54,643 bases of DNA, taken from contig CAMBVX010000004.1 of NCBI GenBank assembly GCA_945871085.1, positions 1-54,643 of the forward strand, in the 5' to 3' direction. The translations under genes were made by a program, and so were the position numbers. The notes under the pieces are model-generated. The model had not been told where the DNA came from, did not search any database, and worked only from the letters and a program-made list of their open reading frames with translations. The stretch comes from Opitutus sp. GAS368 (GTDB lineage Bacteria; Verrucomicrobiota; Verrucomicrobiia; Opitutales; Opitutaceae). Below, piece after piece: positions 36,137 through 44,953 of this stretch. Positions within the stretch are counted from its first letter, which is position 1, and the number at the start of each line of letters is the position of its first letter.

Positions 36137-37336
36137 TTACTTTATCTTGGCCCCATCTGCGATCCAAGCCGCCACGACTGCACGTTCGTAGTCGGTCATT
36201 TGCGTGATGTTTCCAAGCGGCATGATGCGGGTAACCACCACTTGTTGGTAAATCCGCTGAGCGCTGGCCGCGATGGCCTCCGGCGTGTGGAGGACGACTC
36301 CCGCGGGAGCCTGCGGGATGCCCGCAAAAGTCGGCGTCGGTGCATGGCAAGTGGCACAACGCTGCCCCATGATCGCCCGCACTTGATCGAATGTGACCGG
36401 GCCGTTCACTTTCGGGAGCGGCAAAATCCGCGGCGCCGTCCACCACGCCACCACCCCGAGCAGCAACGCACCGATGACGGGATAACGCCACTCGATCACC
36501 CCCTTGTGCCGGCGGTTGAAAAAATGCCGGATCGAAACCGCCGCCGCCGAAATCAGCACCAAGACCGCCCACGCATGCTTGTGCGCATAGGTCGAGGCGT
36601 AGTGGTTGCTGATCATGATAAACAGCACCGGCAGCGTAAAATAGTTATTGTGCACGCTGCGCTGCTTGCCGCGCTGGCCGTAAATCGGATCGGGCGCCTG
36701 TCCTGCCCGCATCGCTTCGACCATTTTTTTCTGCCCGGGAATGATCACAAAAAACACGTTCGCCACCATGATCGTGCCAATCGCCGTGCCGACATGGATA
36801 TACGCGGCCCGCCCACTCAACATCTGCCCGAGTCCCCACGCCAAAAGCGTGAGCAACCCAAAGACAATTCCTCCTACCCACGTATCGTTTCTACCGATCG
36901 GTGAGCGACAAAGTCCGTCGTAGATCAGCCACGCACCCACCATGCTCGCCGCCCCAATCCCGACCGCCTGCGCCCCACTCAAGGTCGCGATCGTCGGGTC
37001 GATCATCATCGTCCCTGCCCGCAACCAATACACCACGACCAGTAACGCCGTGCCCGAGAGCCAGGTCGTGTAGGCCTCCCATTTGAACCAGTGGAGCTTT
37101 TCCGGCAGCGACGCCGGCGCGACCGCGTATTTCTGCGGATTGTAGAACCCGCCGCCATGCACGGCCCACAGCTCGCCCGCCACCCCTTTCTTCGCGTTGT
37201 CGGAACCCGCAGCCGGCGCACCTAAGGAATTATCGAGCCAGACAAAATAAAACGACGAACCGATCCATGCGATACCTGCAATGACGTGCAGCCAGCGTAA
37301 CAGCAGGCTGATAAATTCCATGAGGTGAGCGTCCAT
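36137..37336 (-). CDS. puuD: PuuD-type urate hydroxylase with C-terminal cytochrome c domain
   Basis: 399 residues starting at ATG 37336 (MDAHLMEFISLLLRWLHVIA), which matches the family start; upstream codons belong to the argS leader. Eight or so membrane helices carry the conserved WIGSSFYFVWLDNSL and VHNNYFTLPVLFIMISNHY blocks. Residues 320-399 are a monohaem cytochrome c: CATCH at 327-331 and Met ligand at 372 (IMPLGN). PuuD oxidises uric acid to 5-hydroxyisourate and feeds electrons to the respiratory chain. No other urate-pathway gene is next to it, which is unusual; divergent from argS by 110 bp. Confidence 0.9.
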   Translation of the reverse strand: MDAHLMEFISLLLRWLHVIAGIAWIGSSFYFVWLDNSLGAPAAGSDNAKKGVAGELWAVHGGGFYNPQKYAVAPASLPEKLHWFKWEAYTTWLSGTALLVVVYWLRAGTMMIDPTIATLSGAQAVGIGAASMVGAWLIYDGLCRSPIGRNDTWVGGIVFGLLTLLAWGLGQMLSGRAAYIHVGTAIGTIMVANVFFVIIPGQKKMVEAMRAGQAPDPIYGQRGKQRSVHNNYFTLPVLFIMISNHYASTYAHKHAWAVLVLISAAAVSIRHFFNRRHKGVIEWRYPVIGALLLGVVAWWTAPRILPLPKVNGPVTFDQVRAIMGQRCATCHAPTPTFAGIPQAPAGVVLHTPEAIAASAQRIYQQVVVTRIMPLGNITQMTDYERAVVAAWIADGAKIK

Positions 37337-37446
37337 CGATCGTCGGCATCGTTCTTCAAGCGCTTTTGATGCCAAGCCAATATCGAACTCCCCCTGATCC
37401 AACTCCACGCTTGCGCGCCCGCCGCGCGATTTCGTTTCCTCACCAA

Positions 37447-39231
37447 ATGCACGTCGCCTTCCACCTTGCCGTCGACCTCGACACGGCCCTCAAGACCGCC
37501 GCCACCACGGCCGGACTGGCGGACGCCGCCGCCTTCACGCCCGAGGTTCGCACCGCCGACCCCAAGCACGGCGACTTTCAGGCCAACGGCACGCTCGGCT
37601 ACGCCAAGGCCCGCAAACTCAACCCCCGCACCACCGCTGAGCAACTCGTCGCCGCCCTCCCCGCCTCCGTTCGCGATTCCTACGAGGTCAGCATCGCGGG
37701 CCCCGGTTTCATCAATTTCACCCTCAAACCCGCCGCGCTCCTCGCTTGGCTCCAAGCTTTTTCAACGTACGAAGCCCTCGCCGAAGGTGCCGCCGCCGCT
37801 CACTCCGGTCAGACTTGGGTCGTCGACTACTCTTCACCCAACACCGCCAAACAAATGCATGTCGGCCACCTCCGCTCGGCCGTCATCGGCGAAGCGATCT
37901 GCCGTCTCCTGTCTTTTACCGGCGCGCGCGTCATCCGTGACAACCACCTCGGCGATTGGGGCACCCAGTTCGGCAAACTCATCTATGGCTACAAACACTG
38001 GGTAAACCCCGAGGCGCTCGCGACCGACGCGATCGAGGAACTCGAACGCGTTTACAAACTCGGCCACGCCGCCACCCCCGATGACTCGCCCGAACTCGCC
38101 GAAGCTCGCCGCGAACTCGTCGCGCTCCAAAACGGCGACCCCGCCAATGTCGCGCTCTGGAAATCATTCTCCGAGGTCAGCCTCGCCGCTTTCCAAAAGA
38201 TCTACGACCGCCTCGGCATCCGCTTCGACCACCACCTCGGCGAATCATTTTACAACGACCAGGTCGAACGCATCTACCGCGAACTGACCGAAACCACGCC
38301 TCCGCTCGCCGCCATCAGCGAGGGCGCCCTCGTCGTCTTTCATGCCGAACACCCACGCTTCAAGACGCAGCCGTTCTTGGTGCGGAAAGCCGACGGGGCC
38401 TCGAACTACGCCTCCACCGACCTCGCCACCGCGCTTTACCGCACCGAGCACTTCCAGGCCGACGGCATCGTCGTCGTCACGGACTTCCGCCAAGCGGACC
38501 ACTTCGAGCAACTCTTCCTCACCGTGAAAAAATGGTTTGCGGCAAAAAATTACCGCCTGCCTGAGTTGCATCACGTCACCTTCGGCGCGGTCACGGGCGA
38601 GGACGGCAAGGCGCTAAAAACCCGCGACGGCGGCGTCATTAAACTCAAAGCCCTGCTCGACGAAGCCGAGGAACGCGCGCACGTGATCGTCTCCGCCAAA
38701 AATATCGAGCGCCCCGAGCCAGATCGCTTCTCCGAGGAAGAGTGCCGCACGATCGCCCAGACGGTGGGCATCGCCTCCGTCCAATACGCCGACCTCGCAC
38801 AAAATCGCAGCAGCAACTACGTCTTCTCGTGGGACAAAATGCTGGCCCTCGATGGCAACACCGCGCCCTACCTGCTCTACGCCGTCGCGCGCATCCACTC
38901 GATCTTCCGCAAAGCCGGTGTCACTCCCGCCGACCTCGCGCTCAACTCCGCCGCCACCGCACCAGCGACGCCCGCCGAAATCATGCTGGCGCGCAAACTC
39001 GCCAAATTCCCCGATGCGCTCCGGATTTCCGGTGAGAGCCTGCGCCCGCACTTTCTCTGTCTCTACCTGTTCGAACTCGCGGGCGAATACAGCTCGTTCA
39101 ACAGCGCCGACAAAGTGCTCGTAGAAGATCCCGTCCTCCGCACCCGTCGCCTGATGCTCTGCGCCCGCACGCTGCTCACGCTCGAAACCGGCCTTCAGCT
39201 GCTCGGGCTCCGCTCGCTCACCCGCATGTAG
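37447..39231 (+). CDS. argS: Arginyl-tRNA synthetase
   Basis: 594 residues from ATG 37447 (MHVAFHLAVDLDTAL). An Add-1 tRNA-binding domain (1-115) is followed by the class I signature MHVGHLRSAVIG (137-148), GDWGTQFG and YASTDLATALYR. The KMSKS position reads LKTRDGGVIKLK, as usual for ArgS enzymes with a degenerate motif. The DALR anticodon domain forms the C-terminus (YLLYAVARIHSIFRKAG ... RSLTRM). It charges tRNA-Arg in the cytoplasm. Length and motifs are standard. Confidence 0.96.
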   Translation: MHVAFHLAVDLDTALKTAATTAGLADAAAFTPEVRTADPKHGDFQANGTLGYAKARKLNPRTTAEQLVAALPASVRDSYEVSIAGPGFINFTLKPAALLAWLQAFSTYEALAEGAAAAHSGQTWVVDYSSPNTAKQMHVGHLRSAVIGEAICRLLSFTGARVIRDNHLGDWGTQFGKLIYGYKHWVNPEALATDAIEELERVYKLGHAATPDDSPELAEARRELVALQNGDPANVALWKSFSEVSLAAFQKIYDRLGIRFDHHLGESFYNDQVERIYRELTETTPPLAAISEGALVVFHAEHPRFKTQPFLVRKADGASNYASTDLATALYRTEHFQADGIVVVTDFRQADHFEQLFLTVKKWFAAKNYRLPELHHVTFGAVTGEDGKALKTRDGGVIKLKALLDEAEERAHVIVSAKNIERPEPDRFSEEECRTIAQTVGIASVQYADLAQNRSSNYVFSWDKMLALDGNTAPYLLYAVARIHSIFRKAGVTPADLALNSAATAPATPAEIMLARKLAKFPDALRISGESLRPHFLCLYLFELAGEYSSFNSADKVLVEDPVLRTRRLMLCARTLLTLETGLQLLGLRSLTRM

Positions 39232-39292
39232 TCGACGGTGCGGGCGGAACTCGCACCACGATTTGAAGGCCGTGAACCCGAGTTCAGCTGAC

Positions 39293-39324
39293 AAAAAAAC
39301 CGGCATCGCAGGCGCGACGCCGGT
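39293..39324 (-). terminator. Rho-independent terminator of amtB-glnK
   Basis: Minus strand: ACCGGCGTCGC pairs with GCGATGCCGGT (one mismatch, 4-base loop), followed by seven T (39299-39293). Lies 34 bp after the glnK stop. Confidence 0.88.
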
Positions 39325-39357
39325 TTGAGAGCCAGAACAGTTTCGTTTCCGAACGCC

Positions 39358-39708
<351 letters not shown>

Positions 39709-39728
39709 TTAATGATTGGTCAGTGCGC

Positions 39729-41261
39729 TCAGGACTTCGACTCGTAGATATAACCTTCTTCGCCATGATCGCTGAGGTCGAGACCTTCTTGCTCGGCTTC
39801 AACCGTAGGACGTAGTCCGACGAGAGCCTTGACGATGAAGGCGATGATCACGGTCGCCACGACCGCCAGCACCAGCGTGACGCCGATCGCTTTGATTTGC
39901 TCGATCCAGAGCGACTTGCCGACGACGTCCTTGAGATTCGTGCTGAGGTTGGCATTGACTGCCGGCGTCGCGAAGAAACCCGTCAGCAACGCACCGAGGG
40001 TGCCACCCACCGCGTGCACGCCAAAGGTGTCAAGCGCGTCGTCGTACCCGATCATCGCCTTGAGCTTCGTCACCGCGAAGAAGGGAATCGCACCGGCGAG
40101 GATACCGACCCACATGGCCGAGGTGCTGTCGATAAATCCGCAAGCGGGCGTCACTACGACGAGACCGGCGACGGCTCCGGAGCAGAGCCCAAGGACGCTG
40201 GCCTTCTTGCGGGTGACGTATTCGAGGAGGGCCCAGACCGAGGCCGCGACGCCGGTCGCGAGCGTGGTGGTGGTAAACGCGTTGGCAGCGACACCATCGG
40301 CGGCGAGGGCGGAACCGGCGTTAAACCCATACCAGCCGACCCAGAGCATCCCGGTGCCGATCATGCAGAGCACGAGGCTGTGGGGAGGCATCGGAGTTTT
40401 GCCGAAGCCCAGGCGCTTACCCACGAGCAAGCAGAGAATCAGGGCCGACCAACCGGAAGACATGTGGACCACCGTGCCACCCGCGAAGTCGATGGCTTTG
40501 ATGCTCGCGCCGGCATTCCAGACTCCGTTCATGAAGCCATTGACGCCCCACACCATGTGCGCGAGCGGGAAGTAGACCAAAAACATCCAGCCGGTCATGA
40601 AGAGGATCATGGCGGAGAATTTCATGCGCTCGGCGATCGCACCGACGATCAGGGCGGGCGTGATGATCGCGAACATCATCTGATACATCGCGAAAACATT
40701 CTGCGAAACCCAAAAGGCGTAGTCCGTATTCGGCGCGCTATCGACACCCTTCATGAAGAAGAACTCCGAGCCACCGAGAAAGGGGCTATTGAAGCTCTTC
40801 CCGAAAACCAAGCTGTAACCAAACGCCCACCACAGAATGGTGACGAGGCCCGCCAGACTCAGGCACTGCGCCATGACCGAGAGGACGTTTTTCGTGCGGA
40901 CCAAGCCGCCGTAGAAGAGGGCCAAACCGGGCAACGTCATGAAGAGCACGAGCGCTGCGCTCGTCATCATCCAGGCGTTGTGACCGGGACCGGCAACTCC
41001 CACGGACGGGGTCGTCAGGCCGGCCGGGATGGTCATGTTGCCGTCCTTGTCTTTCGGACCGACCTTCAACACCGCTGTCGGGTCGCCATTGCCGAGATAG
41101 GCTTCGAGACCGGCGATGCGCTGTTCCAGCGTTGGAGCCGGAAGCGGAGGCGGCGTAGCGGCTGCGGGAGCAGCAGCTTGGGCAAAAGCAGACACGGTGG
41201 CCAAGAGCGCCAGACATGCCGCGAAGAGCGAGCTGAGGGGTTTGATGCGAAGTGTTTTCAT
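39729..41261 (-). CDS. amtB: Ammonium transporter AmtB
   Basis: 510 residues. A signal peptide (LFAACLALLATVSAFAQ) and a 70-residue periplasmic N-terminal extension precede the eleven-helix core. Twin-His pore residues are in DFAGGTVVHMSSG and FGVHAVGGTLGALLTG; GLALFYGGLVRTKN is the family signature. The trimer conducts ammonium or ammonia across the inner membrane. The cytoplasmic tail ends in EAEQEGLDLSDHGEEGYIY. A -24/-12 promoter just upstream suggests nitrogen control. Confidence 0.95.
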   Translation of the reverse strand: MKTLRIKPLSSLFAACLALLATVSAFAQAAAPAAATPPPLPAPTLEQRIAGLEAYLGNGDPTAVLKVGPKDKDGNMTIPAGLTTPSVGVAGPGHNAWMMTSAALVLFMTLPGLALFYGGLVRTKNVLSVMAQCLSLAGLVTILWWAFGYSLVFGKSFNSPFLGGSEFFFMKGVDSAPNTDYAFWVSQNVFAMYQMMFAIITPALIVGAIAERMKFSAMILFMTGWMFLVYFPLAHMVWGVNGFMNGVWNAGASIKAIDFAGGTVVHMSSGWSALILCLLVGKRLGFGKTPMPPHSLVLCMIGTGMLWVGWYGFNAGSALAADGVAANAFTTTTLATGVAASVWALLEYVTRKKASVLGLCSGAVAGLVVVTPACGFIDSTSAMWVGILAGAIPFFAVTKLKAMIGYDDALDTFGVHAVGGTLGALLTGFFATPAVNANLSTNLKDVVGKSLWIEQIKAIGVTLVLAVVATVIIAFIVKALVGLRPTVEAEQEGLDLSDHGEEGYIYESKS

Positions 41262-41284
41262 ATGGTTGGACGCTAACCGCTATG

Positions 41285-41300
41285 AGCAAAATCGATGCCG
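41285..41300 (-). promoter_or_regulatory. Probable sigma-54 (-24/-12) promoter of amtB-glnK
   Basis: On the minus strand CGGCATCGATTTTGCT fits the TGGCAC-N5-TTGCW consensus, with GG and GC exactly 10 bases apart. The GC element is about 24 bp before the amtB ATG, predicting a short leader of around 12 nt. amtB-glnK operons are commonly driven by NtrC and sigma-54. No clear NtrC palindrome was identified. Confidence 0.65.
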
Positions 41301-41480
41301 TGCATGAAACTCATGCGGGATTTTCCAATAAATTATGACATCACACCGGTTCGCACTAACATGGAGCACGTTACCGATGTTCTAATTTCAACCAAAGAGT
41401 CGGACAGAACCCGAAATGACGCACCTCGCCGAGAACCGTCAACGAACCGTAATTTCGCATCACCCCTCCGACCGCCACCT

Positions 41481-41585
41481 AGTATTACTCTGGTATATTG
41501 TGCCCGGATTCACCCTCCGATTTGAGATTAAGTGTAACCTATTGGGTTACACTCCGTGCAGGGTGCTTTTCGCGAGGTAAGTGAC
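41481..41585 (+). repeat. 105-bp dispersed repeat, copy A
   Basis: Matches copy B (51998-52102, inverted) over the full 105 bp with scattered substitutions; both begin AGTATTACTCT and end AAGTGAC on their own strand. Inside is a palindrome, AGTGTAACC TATT GGGTTACACT (41531-41553). Its AT-rich left part differs from the neighbouring genes. No protein is encoded. Confidence 0.85.
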
Positions 41586-41759
41586 AGCGTAATACGAGCC
41601 GGAATAGATCACCCCCGGAGGGAAGGCTTTTCCAATTTACCGCGGCGACGGTGGTGCAGGGTAGCGCGGTGCTTCAGCCGGCGGCTCGATTTCCCCTTGT
41701 GCGCCGACCGCGAGCTAAAGCGCGGCCGCATACCATTTCGGTTCATCACCGGTGAAATA

Positions 41760-41789
41760 GGGGGGAACCGTCACACGGTTCCCACCCCC
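41760..41789. other. Strong hairpin downstream of the ParA-operon
   Basis: GGAACCGT (41764-41771) and ACGGTTCC (41775-41782) form a perfect 8-bp stem with a 3-base loop, extended by four G against C-rich bases at 41785-41789. It is 32 bp beyond the stop of the coiled-coil gene on the minus strand but lacks a T-tract. The rest of 41262-41820 holds only the amtB promoter and repeat A. It may be an RNA 3'-end stabiliser or part of a structured element. Confidence 0.55.
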
Positions 41790-41820
41790 TGAAATGCACG
41801 GTTCGGCCGGCACGCGGCCA

Positions 41821-42525
41821 CTACTCGTTAAACTCGTCGTGTTTCTTTGCCGCGGCGTCTTCCGCTTTCAAAGCGGCGGCGAGCTGAGGATCGGCGGCGG
41901 CTTCGCGTTCACGGAAACGACGTTCACGGGCCCGCAGATCTTCCTCGCGTTGCTCAAGCTCGATTTCCTTTTCCTGCTGCGCCTGCACTTTTTCGAACAG
42001 CTTCGTCTCGCTCTCGTCGAGAAATTGTTCCCGCTCGCGCTGCGCCTGTTTGGCTTCCTTGAGCCCGGTCTCTTGGCGCTCCAATTCCGCACGGAGTTGC
42101 TCCAAGGCGATCTTCTCCTCGGGTGAAATCGCGACCTGCACTGGCGCAGCCTTGCGGGATGCCGAGATGAGCTTCTCCCGGGCCCGCAACAACGCCTCGT
42201 TCTCCGCCAAATCACGCTCCTGTTCGGCGAGGCGCGATTCGGTCTCGGCGATCGCCCGTTCCCGCTCGGCCAGGGAAAGCTCCAGTTGGCGCAGGGCCCG
42301 CTCGACTTCGGCGGCTTGCGAATTGGAAACGGCGGTCACACTGCCCGGCAACGGCGGGCGGGTGGCGGAGCGAAACGCCTGTATCTGTTCGCGCGTGGCC
42401 GCCGATTTTTCGGACAGATCAAACGGCGAGCGCGTCAGCGGGCGCCGCCGGGGCAGCGAAAGACCGGGAGCCGCCATGCCGGGAGGCCGGACGTTGGCAG
42501 GGCGAGGCGGGCTGAATTCAGGCAT
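41821..42525 (-). CDS. Coiled-coil protein, third gene of a ParA-like operon
   Basis: 234 residues from ATG 42525 (MPEFSPPRPANVRPPG). The first 85 residues are Pro/Arg-rich and probably unstructured; residues 90-225 are a near-continuous coiled coil of Glu/Arg/Ala heptads (AEVERALRQLELSLAERERA, EQREEDLRARERRFRERE). No membrane segment or enzymatic motif. It follows the 281-residue gene by 25 bp. A scaffold or cargo-adaptor role for the ParA-like ATPase is inferred from gene order and architecture. Confidence 0.75.
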   Translation of the reverse strand: MPEFSPPRPANVRPPGMAAPGLSLPRRRPLTRSPFDLSEKSAATREQIQAFRSATRPPLPGSVTAVSNSQAAEVERALRQLELSLAERERAIAETESRLAEQERDLAENEALLRAREKLISASRKAAPVQVAISPEEKIALEQLRAELERQETGLKEAKQAQREREQFLDESETKLFEKVQAQQEKEIELEQREEDLRARERRFREREAAADPQLAAALKAEDAAAKKHDEFNE

Positions 42526-42550
42526 AGATTCGAAACAGCGCGGAGGCGGA

Positions 42551-43396
42551 TTACTTCTTCTTAAACAACCAACCAAACAAGCCGGACTTCTTTTCCGCGA
42601 CCACGGCGGTGCGACCCACTGGCAGCCGCAGATGGGGCCGGATCAATCCGGCCGCACGTTTCTCCAAGTCGTGATCGCCCAGCGTGACAAAATGCCGCAA
42701 CAAAGAACCGCCGCCGACGACATCTTTTTCGATCACCGCCAGATCGTCGCGAAACCACGTCGACGCAATCTCGGCCCGGGCCTCCGCGTCGGGAGCCCGC
42801 GCCGCCTGGCCGAGCGACTCCGTCAAGTGCAGCCCCTTCACTCCACGCCGAAACGGAAGCACCTCGGTGAGCGCAGCCTCGTCCACATGCGACAGCGCGT
42901 TGAGTAGTTTCTTAAAATCCCCACCGACGATCACGTTTTGCGCCATGCTCTGCGCGAATACGGCAAACTCACCCAGCGTGGAGAGTTTCTCTAATTTACA
43001 GAATTCCAACGTGCCCGGCTCGAGTGCCGCTAACGCGACCGGAAAATTCTCCGGAATGCCGAGCTTCGCCAAATTCTTCAGCAGCTGGTTTTCCCGCGCC
43101 GACGAGGCCTCGGCCTGCGTGACCATCTCACCGAAGGGGCTGTCGAACGCGAGGGTCTCCTTGAGAATGCTCACCAGTTGATCGACGCGCTCGGGTTTCT
43201 GGCCCTTCAACTGCAGCAACTCGACGACTTCATCAAAACTGAGATCGATGTATTTCGAGGGCGTCTCGTCCTTGCCCTTGATCGGCCAATCGGCCGCGTC
43301 CAAGTTTTGCGCGAGGCTGGTCAACGCCGTGTCGACCATAATGGACGTGGAAAAGGCGGTGCGCGCCTCATCCCAATCTTTGGCGGTGGATTTCAT
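42551..43396 (-). CDS. Unknown 281-residue protein in a ParA-like operon
   Basis: A soluble, mostly helical protein without signal peptide or membrane spans. Notable stretches are SKYIDLSFDEVVELLQLKGQ, LAFDSPFGEMVTQ and a basic hydrophobic tail (KKSGLFGWLFKKK) that could bind membrane or be a short docking peptide. I do not recognise a named family. It lies 35 bp downstream of the ParA-like gene and 25 bp upstream of the coiled-coil gene, so the three genes form one operon. Confidence 0.7.
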   Translation of the reverse strand: MKSTAKDWDEARTAFSTSIMVDTALTSLAQNLDAADWPIKGKDETPSKYIDLSFDEVVELLQLKGQKPERVDQLVSILKETLAFDSPFGEMVTQAEASSARENQLLKNLAKLGIPENFPVALAALEPGTLEFCKLEKLSTLGEFAVFAQSMAQNVIVGGDFKKLLNALSHVDEAALTEVLPFRRGVKGLHLTESLGQAARAPDAEARAEIASTWFRDDLAVIEKDVVGGGSLLRHFVTLGDHDLEKRAAGLIRPHLRLPVGRTAVVAEKKSGLFGWLFKKK

Positions 43397-43431
43397 GCGA
43401 TAGATAAAAGGGGTGGCCGAAACCGACGGGT

Positions 43432-44331
43432 TTAACTCGCGCCCTGTTGGATGATCTCCCCGGCGAGCCGGCGATAGTCGTTGATCACATTATCGCCCGT
43501 CGGGCCGGCATCGGCCGCCTCGCTACCGACGAGCGCGACCGGCAGTCCCAGCGCGACCGCGCGACGCACGACCATCGCGTCCCGAATCTGCGTGTCCAAG
43601 ATCTTCGCCGTGGGCGCCGCCCGTTTCGCCGTGCGAAATTGATTCAGGCGGAGTTGCAGACGCATTTTCGGCACCTCGATATCTACGCCCGTCTTGATCG
43701 AATTGAAGATCAAACCCTGCACCTGCGCCGGTCCGCCCATCGCGGAAGTCCTGAAACTGGCGGAGAGTTGATGAAACTTGTAGAGTTTTTCGATCAACAG
43801 CGTGAAGCCGATCAAACTGAGCGCGTCCGGATTCACCGGCACGTAGATCTCGTTCGACGAAAACACCGCGCACTGGGACGCCCGCAGGATGTTCGGCGGG
43901 CAATCGAAAAGAATGAAGTCGTAGTTGGCCTCGATCGCGGCCAGCTGCTCTTGAAACACGAAATAATGCGGGCGCTTCGGGTCGCCGTTATACTCGTTCT
44001 CCAAGTCGACGAGATTAAACGTCGTCGGCACCAAATCGAGGCCGGGCAGGAGTTTTTCTCCGGTCTTCCCCTCGACCACGTCCTTGATCACCAACTCCCG
44101 GACCCGCGCGCGGCCGGGATCGAAAATGGAATAGACCGAACCCTCGCCAGCGGCGTTGATCTTATTCCAACGATCGAGGCGCAGCAGCCAAATGCTCGCG
44201 TTCGACTGGGTGTCGAAATCGCAAAGCAGGACACGCTTGCCCAATTTGGCGAGGGCTGCCGCCGTATTCACGATCAAAGACGTCTTGCCGACGCCTCCCT
44301 TGTAGTTGATGAAGCTGATTTTTCGGGCCAT
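43432..44331 (-). CDS. ParA/MinD-family ATPase
   Basis: 299 residues. Deviant Walker A INYKGGVGKTSL (residues 9-20) with the signature Lys, Walker A' LLCDFDTQSNAS (35-46) and Walker B FILFDCPPNI (about 138-147). VPVNPDALSLIG is the typical ParA continuation. Orphan ParA proteins position plasmids, chemoreceptor arrays, carboxysomes or other cargoes on the nucleoid. No parB or parS site is adjacent; instead two unknown genes follow in the operon, so a cargo other than DNA is suggested. Diverges from the Gre-like gene. Confidence 0.9.
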   Translation of the reverse strand: MARKISFINYKGGVGKTSLIVNTAAALAKLGKRVLLCDFDTQSNASIWLLRLDRWNKINAAGEGSVYSIFDPGRARVRELVIKDVVEGKTGEKLLPGLDLVPTTFNLVDLENEYNGDPKRPHYFVFQEQLAAIEANYDFILFDCPPNILRASQCAVFSSNEIYVPVNPDALSLIGFTLLIEKLYKFHQLSASFRTSAMGGPAQVQGLIFNSIKTGVDIEVPKMRLQLRLNQFRTAKRAAPTAKILDTQIRDAMVVRRAVALGLPVALVGSEAADAGPTGDNVINDYRRLAGEIIQQGAS

Positions 44332-44441
44332 ACAGAATAGTCCGTGACAGGCGGGACTGGACGAAGCGGACGATGCGTCACACTTTTGTGCGCCGCGAGT
44401 TAAAAACGGTTGCGGCCCATTTTACCCAATATTTTCTTAGC

Positions 44442-44924
44442 GTGAACAAAACCGCCATCCGCGACGCCATCCTCGCTCAACTCCGCGCCGAACTTGCGCT
44501 CCAAGCCGGCGCCGCCCAAATGGCCCGCGACGAGGCCATCAGCGAGGAGAGCCGGGCCGAAAGTAAATACGACACGCATGGGCAAGAGGCCGCCTACTTG
44601 GCCGAAGGACAAGCCAAGCTGGCCGGAGAAATTGAAACGAGCCTCGCACTCTACGCCGGCCTGCCCCTGCCCGCTTTCGCACCGGACAGCGTGATTGCGC
44701 TGGGTGCCGTCATCGAACTGGCCACGCGCAGCCGCAGTTCCTGGTATTTCCTCGGCCCTCGGGCCGGCGGAATTGAACTCTGCGTCGCAGGCCGCGACAT
44801 CCTCGTCCTCACTCCGCAATCGCCCCTCGGCCGCCAATTTCTCGGCAAGCGCGTCGGCGACACCGTGCAGATGCCCGGTCGCAGCGGCGCCTCGACCGGG
44901 CATAAGATTCTGACGGTAGAATAA
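44442..44924 (+). CDS. GreA/GreB-type transcript-cleavage-like factor
   Basis: 160 residues from GTG 44442 (MNKTAIRDAILAQLRAELAL). The N-terminal coiled coil contains EESRAESKYDTHGQEAAYLA, the signature of a short Gre-like family often mislabelled as an acyl-carrier-protein synthase. The C-terminal FKBP-like part has VIALGAVIELATRSRSSWYF and ends PLGRQFLGKRVGDTVQMPG. Gre proteins bind the RNA polymerase secondary channel and aid transcript cleavage; activity of this subgroup is uncertain. The gene is monocistronic, divergent from the ParA gene and convergent with tonB. Confidence 0.85.
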   Translation: MNKTAIRDAILAQLRAELALQAGAAQMARDEAISEESRAESKYDTHGQEAAYLAEGQAKLAGEIETSLALYAGLPLPAFAPDSVIALGAVIELATRSRSSWYFLGPRAGGIELCVAGRDILVLTPQSPLGRQFLGKRVGDTVQMPGRSGASTGHKILTVE

Positions 44925-44953
44925 GGCGCACCGCCGAGCGCAGGGGCGATCGA

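Noticed and set aside
41590-41820. Possible group II intron or other ribozyme remnant
   Set aside because: The GGTTC/CACGG strings recall intron stems, but order and spacing do not match and there is no reverse transcriptase.
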